Source: Solobacterium sp. (GTDB taxonomy: Bacteria; Bacillota_I; Bacilli_A; Erysipelotrichales; Erysipelotrichaceae). From it: 51,144 nt of DNA. The notes under the pieces are model-generated. The model was given only the letters and a program-made list of their open reading frames with translations. It did no database searches and was not told where the DNA came from. The translations under genes and the position numbers were made by a program. The number at the start of each line of letters is the position of its first letter. Within the stretch, counting starts at the first letter, position 1. Where the stretch lies: the NCBI GenBank assembly GCA_017539385.1, contig JAFYHC010000003.1, forward strand, positions 1-51,144, read 5' to 3'. Positions 17,387-25,923 of the stretch are shown in pieces.

Positions 17387-18780
17387 CAGAACAGTATGCC
17401 CTTATTGGCATTCTGTATGATCGGTACATCCTCCGGATCAACATCATTCAGATGACTTCCGCGGTATTTCCTTGTTTCTGAGGCAATTACACCCTGCAAT
17501 AGCAGTACGGCAATGACATTGGGCACAGCCATCAGTCCGTTCAGGATATCCGCAATGTTCCAGACAACATTCAATTCTGTAAGGGAACCGGCAAATACCG
17601 CCAGCACCCACAGGACTTTATAGACGAGGATGGATTTCTCACCAAACAGATACACGCATGCTCTTTCGCCATAGTAATACCAGCCAAGGATCGTAGAAAA
17701 CGCAAAGGTCACCAGTCCGAATACCAGCACCGGCACACCGATATGCGGGATCACGGAGAAGGCTGCTGTTGTAACGACTGCACCATCTCCGGATAATGCA
17801 TCGATGGCCGGATACTTCAGGATGGAAGATACCAGCACCAGCCCCGTTAACAGACAGATGACCACGGTATCCCAGAACACACCGGTCATGGATACCAGTG
17901 CCTGCCGCTTGGGGTTGGATGTCTGTGCTGCTGCAGCGACAAGCGGCGCAGAGCCCATGCCTGCTTCATTGGAGAAGAGACCTCTTGCAAAACCATAGCG
18001 GCAGGTGACCAGAACGGTCGTGCCGATGAATCCGCCGCCGGCTGCTCTTGCGGTAAAAGCGGAAGAAACGATCAGGCGTACGGCATCCCATAAGACACTG
18101 TGATTCAGTATGAGAATATACAGACATCCAAGGATATAGAACAAAGACATAAACGGCACCAGTGCCTCGGATACTTTGGTGATCGAACGGATGCCGCCCA
18201 GGATCACGAGCGCGATCAATACGGTCAGGATCACCGCTGTGACAATAGCGGGCACATGGAAATTCTGCGTGATATTTGTGACAACAGCGTTGGCCTGCAC
18301 CATGTTTCCGATGCCGAAAGCACAGATGGAAGCCAATAACGCAAAGGCAATGCCCAATGGACGCATATGCAGACCGCGGTCCAGTGCATACATGGCACCG
18401 CCGATCATCGTTCCGTTTTCACTTTTTACACGGTATTTCACGGCGATCAGCGTTTCCGCATACTTGGTTGCCAGGCCGAAGATGCCTGTCAGCCACATCC
18501 ATAAGACCGCTCCCGGTCCGCCCAGCGCAATGGCTGTACCGACACCGATGATATTCCCGGTGCCGATGGTGGACGATAATGCCGTGGTCAGTGCACCAAA
18601 CTGCGATACATCGCCATCTGCACTGTCATCCTTCGTTACCGATAATTTGATTGCTGTAAACAATTCCTTCTGTATGAATCCTGTCCGCACAGTCATGATC
18701 AGATGCGTGACGAACAGGAGTGCGATCAACGGCCATCCCCACAGGATCCCGTCGATCTTCTCGATCCATTCTGCAAACAT
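17386..18780 (-). CDS. Amino acid:cation symporter, AGCS family (alanine/glycine type)
   Basis: 464 residues with about ten hydrophobic segments. Family landmarks are QFGALTTALSSTIGTGNIIGVGTAIALGGPGAVLWMW near the N-terminus, YRVKSENGTMIGGAMYAL, and RYGFARGLFSNEAGMGSAPLVAAAAQT in the middle. AGCS transporters take up alanine or glycine with sodium or protons across the cytoplasmic membrane. It is a single-gene unit divergent from the PLC-like gene at 18863; the shared promoter region is about 80 bases. No glycine riboswitch fits in that space. Confidence 0.95.
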   Translation of the reverse strand: MFAEWIEKIDGILWGWPLIALLFVTHLIMTVRTGFIQKELFTAIKLSVTKDDSADGDVSQFGALTTALSSTIGTGNIIGVGTAIALGGPGAVLWMWLTGIFGLATKYAETLIAVKYRVKSENGTMIGGAMYALDRGLHMRPLGIAFALLASICAFGIGNMVQANAVVTNITQNFHVPAIVTAVILTVLIALVILGGIRSITKVSEALVPFMSLFYILGCLYILILNHSVLWDAVRLIVSSAFTARAAGGGFIGTTVLVTCRYGFARGLFSNEAGMGSAPLVAAAAQTSNPKRQALVSMTGVFWDTVVICLLTGLVLVSSILKYPAIDALSGDGAVVTTAAFSVIPHIGVPVLVFGLVTFAFSTILGWYYYGERACVYLFGEKSILVYKVLWVLAVFAGSLTELNVVWNIADILNGLMAVPNVIAVLLLQGVIASETRKYRGSHLNDVDPEDVPIIQNANKGILF

Positions 18781-18862
18781 ACGTACCTCTTACATAAAAC
18801 TCATTCCAAGATACCACAAACCGGTCATATGAGGGTAGTATTATGTTAATTGGGAGGAAGCC

Positions 18863-19516
18863 ATGGCACAGAGAATGATCCACTATCTGATCGGTACGCG
18901 TCTGTTGGAAGAGATGCCTGTATGTGACCGCATGCGCTTTCTGCTTGGCAGTATTCTGCCGGATGCGTATGCATCACGCAGAAAGAGGGATGATACCCAC
19001 TTCGTACAGCGAACACCGGACAACCGCGTCTATTACGATTCCAACGGCTTCCATGCCCGCTACTATGATACGATCCGGCAGGATCCTTTGTATCTTGGCT
19101 ATTATATGCATCTGGTGGAAGATATCTTCTACCGCACCTATATCCGCAAAGACCGGCATCTTGACATATTTGGTCATCCGGATGCCGTCGCATTATTGCA
19201 CAGGGACTATCATTGCCTCAACCGGTATATCGTTGATACGTACGGTCTTCGCAATGAGGTGATCATGCCTGTGGATCTCAGGGAAGAACCTCTTGTACAG
19301 GAAGCGGACTTTGCCATAGAAGCATTCCTGGAAGAATTTGACAGAGACTTCCATGAGACGCTGCAGGAAAAGACCGTATTCATTACCGAAGCCATGCTGG
19401 AAGAATTCCTGTCCCGCTACTATGGGCAGATCAAAGAAGAATATATTCATGTGCTGCAGCAGAATGAACCGCTCCTGCAGGCATATACATATGCGTGGAT
19501 ACGCACAGGAGGATAA
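18863..19516 (+). CDS. Zinc-dependent phospholipase C-like protein
   Basis: 217 residues with GGGAGG before the ATG. The sequence resembles small cytosolic members annotated as zinc-dependent phospholipase C family. It begins MAQRMIHYLIGTRLLE, with GSILPDAYAS near residue 32 and YLGYYMHLVEDIFYRTYI near residue 75. In that family such His and Asp residues bind zinc. There is no signal peptide, unlike secreted toxins of the family, so true lipase activity is doubtful. The HD-domain gene follows after one base, so both are translated from one message. Confidence 0.65.
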   Translation: MAQRMIHYLIGTRLLEEMPVCDRMRFLLGSILPDAYASRRKRDDTHFVQRTPDNRVYYDSNGFHARYYDTIRQDPLYLGYYMHLVEDIFYRTYIRKDRHLDIFGHPDAVALLHRDYHCLNRYIVDTYGLRNEVIMPVDLREEPLVQEADFAIEAFLEEFDRDFHETLQEKTVFITEAMLEEFLSRYYGQIKEEYIHVLQQNEPLLQAYTYAWIRTGG

Positions 19517-19517
19517 T

Positions 19518-20000
19518 ATGTCACGTTTGAAACAGCTGCGTAAGATCGTTGATGCAAAACTGATGGAAGTCGAAGATGTCAAAAAGCGCAATGGTGCCTT
19601 TGTGCATCTGTATGGCGTTGCACTGGCTGCTGTCATGATTGCGGAAAAGCGGGGAGAGAATTCCGAACTGGCTGCCATGGCCGCAAACCTGCACGATCTG
19701 TATGCCTATCTGTCCGGTTCCTATGACGACCATGCCCATAAAGGGGCAGACCTGGCCAGAGAGATCCTGGAAGAAGCCCAATTGACGACACCGGAAGAAA
19801 CAGACATCATCTGTTCGATGATCTATCACCATGATGACAAGCTTACTGTAGATGCACCGATGGATGAGGTATTGAAAGATGCGGATGTCATCCACCATTG
19901 CTTCAATGATCTCAGCAAGCCGGTCAAAGAGAAGGAAAAAGCACGCTTTGCGGCACTGATCCAGGAATTCGGACTGCAGACCGACGCAGATGCCCATTAA
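19518..20000 (+). CDS. HD-domain phosphohydrolase
   Basis: 160 residues from the ATG at 19518 (CAGGAGGATAAT upstream). The HD signature is present: His30 in GAFVHLYGV, the HD pair H59-D60 in AANLHDLYAYL, His72/His74 in DDHAHKGADLA, HH at 104-105 and a later Asp in KDADVIHH. HD proteins are metal-dependent phosphohydrolases acting on nucleotides or second messengers; the substrate here is unknown. It is coupled to the preceding PLC-like gene, one base apart. Confidence 0.85.
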   Translation: MSRLKQLRKIVDAKLMEVEDVKKRNGAFVHLYGVALAAVMIAEKRGENSELAAMAANLHDLYAYLSGSYDDHAHKGADLAREILEEAQLTTPEETDIICSMIYHHDDKLTVDAPMDEVLKDADVIHHCFNDLSKPVKEKEKARFAALIQEFGLQTDADAH

Positions 20001-20046
20001 GGCATCCCTGCTGAGGAAAGTCAAGAGGTGCATATTTTCCAAAGCG

Positions 20047-20055
20047 TGATATCAT
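20047..20055 (+). promoter_or_regulatory. Extended -10 before tex
   Basis: TGATATCAT, a TGN plus TATCAT element, lies 21 bases before the tex start and after the HD gene stop. This suggests tex can be transcribed separately. Confidence 0.4.
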
Positions 20056-20076
20056 GGAACAACATGGAGGTCATCT

Positions 20077-22356
20077 ATGAACGAAGAAATCATCAAAACA
20101 ATAGCCGGTGAACTGAAAGTCACCGTAAAACAGGTACAGAATACACTGTCCCTTCTGGAAGAAGGCAATACCGTACCATTCATTGCCCGTTACCGGAAAG
20201 AAGCAACCAACGGTCTGGATGAAGAACAGATCCTGTTCATCCAGAAACAGTACGATTACCAGAACAAACTGAAAGAGCGCAAAGAGTCAGTACTCAAACT
20301 GATCGAAGAACAGGGCAAGCTGACGGATGAGATCCGGGCAGCAGTCATGGCCTGTGAGAAGCTCTCTCAGGTCGAAGATATCTACCGTCCATACGCACAG
20401 AAGAAAAAGACACGTGCTGCTGCAGCGATCAAGAACGGACTGCAGCCGCTGGCAGACTGGCTGCTGGCACTGCCGAAGGAAGGCGATATCGCTTCCGAGT
20501 GCGCAAAGTATATCAATGAGAATGTCGCTTCTGCAGAAGATGCACTGCAGGGTGCACGTGATATCATCGCCGAAGCGGTCAGTGATGATGCCAAGCAGAG
20601 ATGGGCATTCAAGGATACCATCCTCAAAGCCGGTGTCCTGGTCACAAAGCTGAAGAAAGATGCTGTGGATGAGAACAAGGTCTATGAGATGTATTATGAC
20701 CGTTCGGAAAAGATTTCCACATTGGCAGATCACCGCATCATGGCCATTGACCGTGCCGAGAAAGAAAAGGTCATTACTGTATCCTTCTCCTTTGACGAAG
20801 ATGCTCTCAAAGAGCAGGCAGTCAGGAATCTGCTCAAAGGACAGACAACGATCGCTGAAGATGATCTGCGCACTGCTGCATATGACGGCTGCGACAGACT
20901 GCTCTTCCCGTCCATTGAGCGTGAGATCCGCTCGGAACTCAGCGACCGTGCACATACGAAGTCTATTGAAGTCTTCTCCATGAACCTGGAGAAACTGCTT
21001 CTGCAGCCGCCGCTGAAGGGACGTACCGTGCTTGGCTTTGACCCTGGCTATTACAATGGCTGCAAGCTTGCGGTCATTGATGAGACCGGCAAGATGCTTA
21101 CGGTCGATAAGATCTTCCCGTTCTCCCGCAAAGGTGAAAACGAAGACGCATCCAAGCGCAAACTGGTCAACATGATCAAGAAGTACGGCGTACAGATCGT
21201 TGCCATCGGCAACGGCACAGCTTCCCGTGAAAGCGAAAAGCTGGTGGCAGAAGTTATCCGTGAGGAGAATCTGCCGGTCAGTTACGCCATCGTCTCCGAA
21301 GCCGGTGCATCCGTCTGGTCTGCCCAGGAGGAAGCCCGCAAGGAATTCCCGGACCTCGCTGTTGAAGAGCGTTCTGCTGTATCCATCGGACGCCGTCTGC
21401 TCGACCCGCTTGCAGAACTGATCAAGATCGATCCGAAGTCCATCGGTGTCGGCCAGTACCAGCATGACCTGCCGCAGAAGGCATTGAGCGAACGTCTGGA
21501 CGAAGCGATCATGAAGTGCGTCAACCGCACCGGTGCAGATCTGAATACAGCCAGTGCAGAACTTCTGACACATATTTCTGGTCTCAACAGCGGCATTGCC
21601 CGTGAGATCGTCAATTACCGCAATGAGAACGGACGCTTTACCAACAGAAAGCAATTGCTCAATGTCAAGAAGCTTGGTCCGAAGGCATACACCCAGTGTG
21701 CCGGATTCCTGCGCATCGTCGGCGGCGAAGAACCGCTGGATGAAACATCCATCCACCCGGAATCCTACGCTGCAGCAAAGGCAGTCATGGCTGTCTGCGG
21801 CATTACCGAGCTTGGTCAGAAAGATGCCCAGTTCCCGAAAGAACTGGTCGGTGAACTGGCAATCGATGAATACACGCTGAAAGATATCGAAGATGCGATC
21901 CGTCAGCCGCTGCGCGATTACCGCGACCAGTTCGAAGGTGCACTGTTACGGAGCGATGTCCTTGAGATCAGCGACCTGCATGTCGGTGACAAGCTCTCCG
22001 GCACCGTGCGCAATGTTGTCGACTTTGGTGCATTCGTTGACATCGGCCTGCACAGTGACGGTCTTGTACATATCACGCATATGTCCATGAACCGCGTCAA
22101 TCATCCGTCCGAAGTCGTATCCGTCGGCGACATCGTCCAGGTATACGTCCATGAGATCGATGAAGCACGCGGCCGTGTACAGCTGAGTTTCCTGACTGAA
22201 GAACAGCTGACACAGAGAGACGCCGCCTACAAATACCGCAAAGGCAGCAAGAACAAGAAGAACAGCAATAAGCAGTCCAAGCCGAAAAAGCCGGAAAAGA
22301 AAGAGATCACCATGGATGATGCCATGGCCCGTCTCATGGCCCGCTTCGGCAAATAA
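20077..22356 (+). CDS. tex: Tex family S1 RNA-binding protein
   Basis: 759 residues, the normal Tex length. Domains in order: N-terminal Tex helical region (starts with a helix-turn-helix-like EEIIKTIAGELKVTVKQVQNTL and PFIARYRKEATNGLDEEQI); YqgF/RNase H-like core at about 325-450 (VLGFDPGYYNGCKLAVIDETGK); helix-hairpin-helix repeats near 500-560 (LNTASAELLTHISGLNSGIA); S1 domain at about 645-715 (GDKLSGTVRNVVDFGAFVDIG); and a Lys/Asn-rich tail. Tex binds nucleic acid and has been linked to transcription and stress tolerance. It ends at a terminator shared with the convergent TetR gene. Confidence 0.97.
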   Translation: MNEEIIKTIAGELKVTVKQVQNTLSLLEEGNTVPFIARYRKEATNGLDEEQILFIQKQYDYQNKLKERKESVLKLIEEQGKLTDEIRAAVMACEKLSQVEDIYRPYAQKKKTRAAAAIKNGLQPLADWLLALPKEGDIASECAKYINENVASAEDALQGARDIIAEAVSDDAKQRWAFKDTILKAGVLVTKLKKDAVDENKVYEMYYDRSEKISTLADHRIMAIDRAEKEKVITVSFSFDEDALKEQAVRNLLKGQTTIAEDDLRTAAYDGCDRLLFPSIEREIRSELSDRAHTKSIEVFSMNLEKLLLQPPLKGRTVLGFDPGYYNGCKLAVIDETGKMLTVDKIFPFSRKGENEDASKRKLVNMIKKYGVQIVAIGNGTASRESEKLVAEVIREENLPVSYAIVSEAGASVWSAQEEARKEFPDLAVEERSAVSIGRRLLDPLAELIKIDPKSIGVGQYQHDLPQKALSERLDEAIMKCVNRTGADLNTASAELLTHISGLNSGIAREIVNYRNENGRFTNRKQLLNVKKLGPKAYTQCAGFLRIVGGEEPLDETSIHPESYAAAKAVMAVCGITELGQKDAQFPKELVGELAIDEYTLKDIEDAIRQPLRDYRDQFEGALLRSDVLEISDLHVGDKLSGTVRNVVDFGAFVDIGLHSDGLVHITHMSMNRVNHPSEVVSVGDIVQVYVHEIDEARGRVQLSFLTEEQLTQRDAAYKYRKGSKNKKNSNKQSKPKKPEKKEITMDDAMARLMARFGK

Positions 22357-22366
22357 TGCATCCTAT

Positions 22367-22405
22367 ACCGGAAGTAAAAACGCTTCCGGTTTTTTATCGG
22401 AAGCG
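22367..22405. terminator. Three-arm alternating terminator between convergent tex and TetR genes
   Basis: The central arm CGCTTCCGGT can pair leftward with ACCGGAAG, giving a plus-strand terminator ending in six T residues. It can instead pair rightward with CGGAAGCG, giving a minus-strand terminator followed by TTTTTAC. One arm thus serves both genes. Confidence 0.8.
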
Positions 22406-22412
22406 TATCAAT

Positions 22413-22946
22413 TCACTGCACGGTATCAAAGAATACCTTCTGCAGGAAGTCCGGCATCGAGCGGAACATCATCTCCACAGCTGTTTCTGCCGGTGTGGTA
22501 TTGTCATACAATGCCCATTCTTTTGTCATGCCCAGTGTCCCATAACAATACAGCCGTATGGAAAAACGCATCTGTTCATCCAGTGCGTCTGTATGAAGAC
22601 GTTCCATGGCGATCTGCATATACCGCTCGGTAAAATACTCCAGCATATATTTCCATAATGCATTCTGTGATACATCCTCATAGGCACGCCGGTAGAAGAC
22701 AAGATCCTGCTTCATAGACCGCAGTGCCTCCGCGGCTTCTTCTTTGCCAATCACATTTGTTTTGAACGCACCCTGGTAGAAGATCCATGCGACAAGATCA
22801 TGCTTATCGCGGAAATGATAATAAAATGTCGGCCGTTCGATCTCTGCAGCTTTGCATATTTCCGTGACGCGGATCTCTTCGATCGGCTTTTTCTTCATCA
22901 GTTCTTTCATTGTCTGTGCGATCCACAGTTTTGTGCGTTCTGCCAT
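22413..22946 (-). CDS. TetR family transcription regulator
   Basis: 177 residues. The N-terminal TetR helix-turn-helix is clear: IAQTMKELMKKKPIEEIRVTEICKAAEIERPTFYYHFRDKHDLVAWIF, with recognition helix around residues 33-45. The C-terminal ligand domain is helical and resembles the short DhaS/AcrR-type members. The gene is divergent from a radical SAM gene and an OYE-type flavoenzyme. An inverted repeat (22959-22980) lies just upstream of its own ATG. It probably represses itself and may control the divergent pair. Confidence 0.9.
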   Translation of the reverse strand: MAERTKLWIAQTMKELMKKKPIEEIRVTEICKAAEIERPTFYYHFRDKHDLVAWIFYQGAFKTNVIGKEEAAEALRSMKQDLVFYRRAYEDVSQNALWKYMLEYFTERYMQIAMERLHTDALDEQMRFSIRLYCYGTLGMTKEWALYDNTTPAETAVEMMFRSMPDFLQKVFFDTVQ

Positions 22947-22958
22947 ATGTACTCCTTT

Positions 22959-22980
22959 TTACAGAAATGCAATTCTGTAA
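22959..22980. promoter_or_regulatory. TetR operator candidate
   Basis: TTACAGAA and TTCTGTAA form perfect 8-base arms around six bases, 12 bases before the TetR ATG and about 80 bases before the divergent radical SAM gene. Position and symmetry fit an autoregulatory TetR operator. Confidence 0.65.
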
Positions 22981-23059
22981 TATTTATTAACACTATAGTA
23001 CTGCTGTAAAAGAAATGCGGAAAGAATTCTGCCACAATACGGCTGTAAGGAGTACAAAT

Positions 23060-23938
23060 ATGCACTATACAGGAACACTTTACCGCAATCCCTATGAACC
23101 GCCGTCTCCTCTTCTGGAGATCACACAGGGATGTACACATAACAAATGCAAATTCTGCACTATGTACAAAAATGTACCGTTCCGCATGTCTCCCATTGAG
23201 TGGATCCGGGAAGATCTTGCCGAGATCGCCCAGTACGATCCCCATACACAGCGTCTTCAATTGATCGGTGCCGATCCCTTCTGCATGAGCTTTGAACGAC
23301 TGAATGCGATCTGTGATCTGGTGCACCAGTATCTGCCGGATGTACGCATCATGACAATGGCTGCCCGCGTAGACAATGTCAGAAACAAGACGGTCGAACA
23401 GTTGAAGATCCTGAAAGAAAAGGGAATGAGCGAAGTCAATCTCGGCGTAGAAAGCGGCGATGACTGGACATTGGAGAGATTTCAGAAAGGCTATCACGCA
23501 TCCGATATCCTCGAACAATGCCATAAACTGGATGAAGCAGGCATTTCCTACTGGATGACTTTCCTCAATGGTGTTGCAGGAAAAGAGCACAGTCACGAAC
23601 ATGCCATCCATTCCGCAGAGATCTTCAGCCAGTGCCATCCAATGGTCGTCGGTACCGGCGGACTGACGCTGTTTCCCGACACGCCGCTGCTCGATGAAGC
23701 AAGACGCGGGGAATTCGATCCGCTGTCCGAGCGGGAGATGCTGGAGGAACTGCGTACGTTTGTACAGCATCTCACCGTGGACTGCTATTTCATTACCCAT
23801 CATACCGTTGCCGCAAACCTGACCGGTCCGCATTTTCTTGCCCGCAAACAGCAGATCCTGGATGCACTGGACCGTGTACTGAACGAAGGCGATATGGACC
23901 GCCTGGCGTGGATCCGAAGCCGCAAGACAAATCTGTAA
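23060..23938 (+). CDS. Radical SAM protein with CX4CX2C cluster motif
   Basis: 292 residues from the ATG at 23060 (AAGGAG upstream). The iron-sulfur motif GCTHNKCKFCTMY has Cys25, Cys30 and Cys33, a CX4CX2C spacing rather than the usual CX3CX2C. That spacing is seen in a COG1032-type family. Further SAM elements are GADPFCMSFERL, DVRIMTMAARVDNV and EVNLGVESGDDWTL. There is no B12-binding or SPASM domain. The substrate is unknown. The next gene, an OYE-type reductase, follows after 16 bases; a TetR gene lies divergent. Confidence 0.88.
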   Translation: MHYTGTLYRNPYEPPSPLLEITQGCTHNKCKFCTMYKNVPFRMSPIEWIREDLAEIAQYDPHTQRLQLIGADPFCMSFERLNAICDLVHQYLPDVRIMTMAARVDNVRNKTVEQLKILKEKGMSEVNLGVESGDDWTLERFQKGYHASDILEQCHKLDEAGISYWMTFLNGVAGKEHSHEHAIHSAEIFSQCHPMVVGTGGLTLFPDTPLLDEARRGEFDPLSEREMLEELRTFVQHLTVDCYFITHHTVAANLTGPHFLARKQQILDALDRVLNEGDMDRLAWIRSRKTNL

Positions 23939-23954
23939 GAGGAGGATAAAACAG

Positions 23955-25877
23955 ATGAAACAGGAAGTAAAAGCACTCTTTCAGCCGCTGCGTGTCGGCG
24001 GAATCGAACTGAAGAACCGTATTGTAATGCCGCCGATGGATACCTGTGCATTCAATTTTGACGGGACAGTAACGCCGAAGCTGATGCCGTACATGCGCAA
24101 TCGTGCCAAGGGCGGTGTCGGTCTGATCATTCAGGAATGCGCTGATACCTCATGGCCAGAGGGAAAAAACGGTCCGCGGGAACTGCGCATGGATGTACCG
24201 GATTCCATCACATTCCTGCACGATATGACCAATGTGGTTCATTCTTTTGGTACAAAAATCATTCTGCAGCTCAACCATGCCGGCTTCCAGTCCAATCCCG
24301 TTAACTGTGAAGGCAGACAGTCCGTCTGTCCGTCGGACTTTAACGGTGCCCGTGCCATGACACATGAAGAAGTACAGAAGGTCATACAGGATTTCATCCA
24401 TTGTGCACAGAATGCAAAACTGGCAGGCTATGACGGTGTTGAACTGCATGCGGCACACGGCTATCTGCTCAATTGCTTCCTGAATCCTGCTATCAACCAC
24501 AGAGACGATGAATACGGCGGAACACTGGAAAACCGCATGCGCATGCTGAAAGAAATCATCTGCGGCATCCGGGAAGCCTGCGGACGGCCGTTTATCATCA
24601 GCGTACGCCTTGGCTATGCAGATAACCCGGGAAACAGCCTCGAAGACATGGTGCAGGTATCCTGCTGGTGCGAAGAAGCCGGTGCAGATATGATCAATGT
24701 CTCCTCTGGATTCAATCCGCCGATGGATACGAATCCAACCCAGTGGGCAGAAGAAGGCCTCTATGTCCCATATGCCGAAGCAGTAAAAAAGAAAGTGCAT
24801 ATCCCGGTAGCCGTTGTCGGGAAACTGAAAACACCGGAGTATTGCGCCGGGGACATTCAGTCAGAAAAAGCAGACCTGGTATGCATCGGCAGACAGCTGC
24901 TGTGTGACCCGGAATGGCCCAATAAGATCCTGCAGGACCGCATCCATGAGATCCGCCCGTGCCTGTCCTGCTTCGACGGCTGCATGGGGGCATTGTTAAC
25001 ACGCAATGAGATTACCCGCTGTTCTATCAACCCATATGTCGGATTTGAAGATTACCAGAGCGAAAATAACGTGCCCAAAACGGCAGATCCGAAGACGATC
25101 CTGGTCGTCGGCGGAGGAATTGCAGGCATGCAGTTTGCCATCATTGCGGCAAAGCGCGGCAACCGTGTCGTTCTTGCTGAAAAGGAAAAAGAACTGGGCG
25201 GACAGATGATGCTTGCCGGCATGACGCCGCACAAAGACGTTGTCCTGAAAGCACTGAAGTGGTTTGAAGAAGAATGCGTGCGCAGAGGCGTTGAGATCCG
25301 CAAAGGCACCAGTGTCGATCTGCACTATGTGGAAGAAATGCGTCCGGACCAGATCGTCATCGCAGCCGGAGCAGTCTTTGCCATGCCGCCGATCGAAGGC
25401 ATTGAACATGCTGTCAATGGCGCCGATGTCATCGCACGCAGGATACCGGTGGAAGCAGGCAGTAAAGTGGCAGTCATCGGCGGCGGTGTTGCCGGTGCAG
25501 AGCTGGCCCATCGCCTTGTCGAAGAAGGCAATGAAGTAACTGTACTGGAGATGCTTCCGGATATCTGCAACGGCGGTGAACTGTTTCATACGATGCTGTT
25601 AAAAGACTATCTGCAGAAACATGCATCTGTAATGACATCCGTGGCAGTAAAGAAGATCACTGCAGACAGTGTGGAATACGAAGATAAAGACCATGTCCGT
25701 CACACGATCCCGGTCAATATGACAACAGTATGCGCCGGTCAGCGCAAGATGGGAATGGATCTCTATGGACAGCTGACAGAAGCAGGATATGAAGTCTACC
25801 GCATTGGCAACAATGAGCGGGCAGGCAATTTCCTGAATGCAACACGCAGTGCGTTTGAACTGGCTTATACGATCTGA
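23955..25877 (+). CDS. NADH:flavin oxidoreductase, OYE/2,4-dienoyl-CoA reductase type
   Basis: 640 residues with the full architecture of iron-sulfur flavoenzymes. An FMN-binding TIM barrel occupies about 1-330 (LKNRIVMPPMDTC, AHGYLLNCFLNPAINHRDDEYGG, FISVRLGY). A 4Fe-4S Cys cluster follows (CLSC...GCM...TRCSINP). Then a FAD/NAD domain shows two dinucleotide motifs, VVGGGIAGMQFA and IGGGVAGAELAH. Relatives reduce enoate double bonds, for example 2,4-dienoyl-CoA reductase, 2-enoate reductase and BaiCD/BaiH of bile-acid metabolism. The substrate cannot be assigned. It has GGAGG upstream and is co-transcribed with the radical SAM gene. Confidence 0.93.
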   Translation: MKQEVKALFQPLRVGGIELKNRIVMPPMDTCAFNFDGTVTPKLMPYMRNRAKGGVGLIIQECADTSWPEGKNGPRELRMDVPDSITFLHDMTNVVHSFGTKIILQLNHAGFQSNPVNCEGRQSVCPSDFNGARAMTHEEVQKVIQDFIHCAQNAKLAGYDGVELHAAHGYLLNCFLNPAINHRDDEYGGTLENRMRMLKEIICGIREACGRPFIISVRLGYADNPGNSLEDMVQVSCWCEEAGADMINVSSGFNPPMDTNPTQWAEEGLYVPYAEAVKKKVHIPVAVVGKLKTPEYCAGDIQSEKADLVCIGRQLLCDPEWPNKILQDRIHEIRPCLSCFDGCMGALLTRNEITRCSINPYVGFEDYQSENNVPKTADPKTILVVGGGIAGMQFAIIAAKRGNRVVLAEKEKELGGQMMLAGMTPHKDVVLKALKWFEEECVRRGVEIRKGTSVDLHYVEEMRPDQIVIAAGAVFAMPPIEGIEHAVNGADVIARRIPVEAGSKVAVIGGGVAGAELAHRLVEEGNEVTVLEMLPDICNGGELFHTMLLKDYLQKHASVMTSVAVKKITADSVEYEDKDHVRHTIPVNMTTVCAGQRKMGMDLYGQLTEAGYEVYRIGNNERAGNFLNATRSAFELAYTI

Positions 25878-25887
25878 TGACAGGAAA

Positions 25888-25923
25888 GGGTGTAATGCGT
25901 GAGCATTACACCCTGTATGTTTT
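25888..25923. terminator. Perfect 11-bp stem between convergent operons
   Basis: GGGTGTAATGC pairs perfectly with GCATTACACCC around a GTGA loop. The plus-strand tail is TGTATGTTTT and the minus-strand tail CTTTCC. It probably serves both the OYE gene and the minus-strand MoxR operon. Confidence 0.65.

Noticed and set aside
20287..21756. 489-codon open frame on the minus strand
   Set aside because: It is antisense to tex. Codon choice in the real gene avoids reverse stops; the protein looks random and Cys/Phe-rich.
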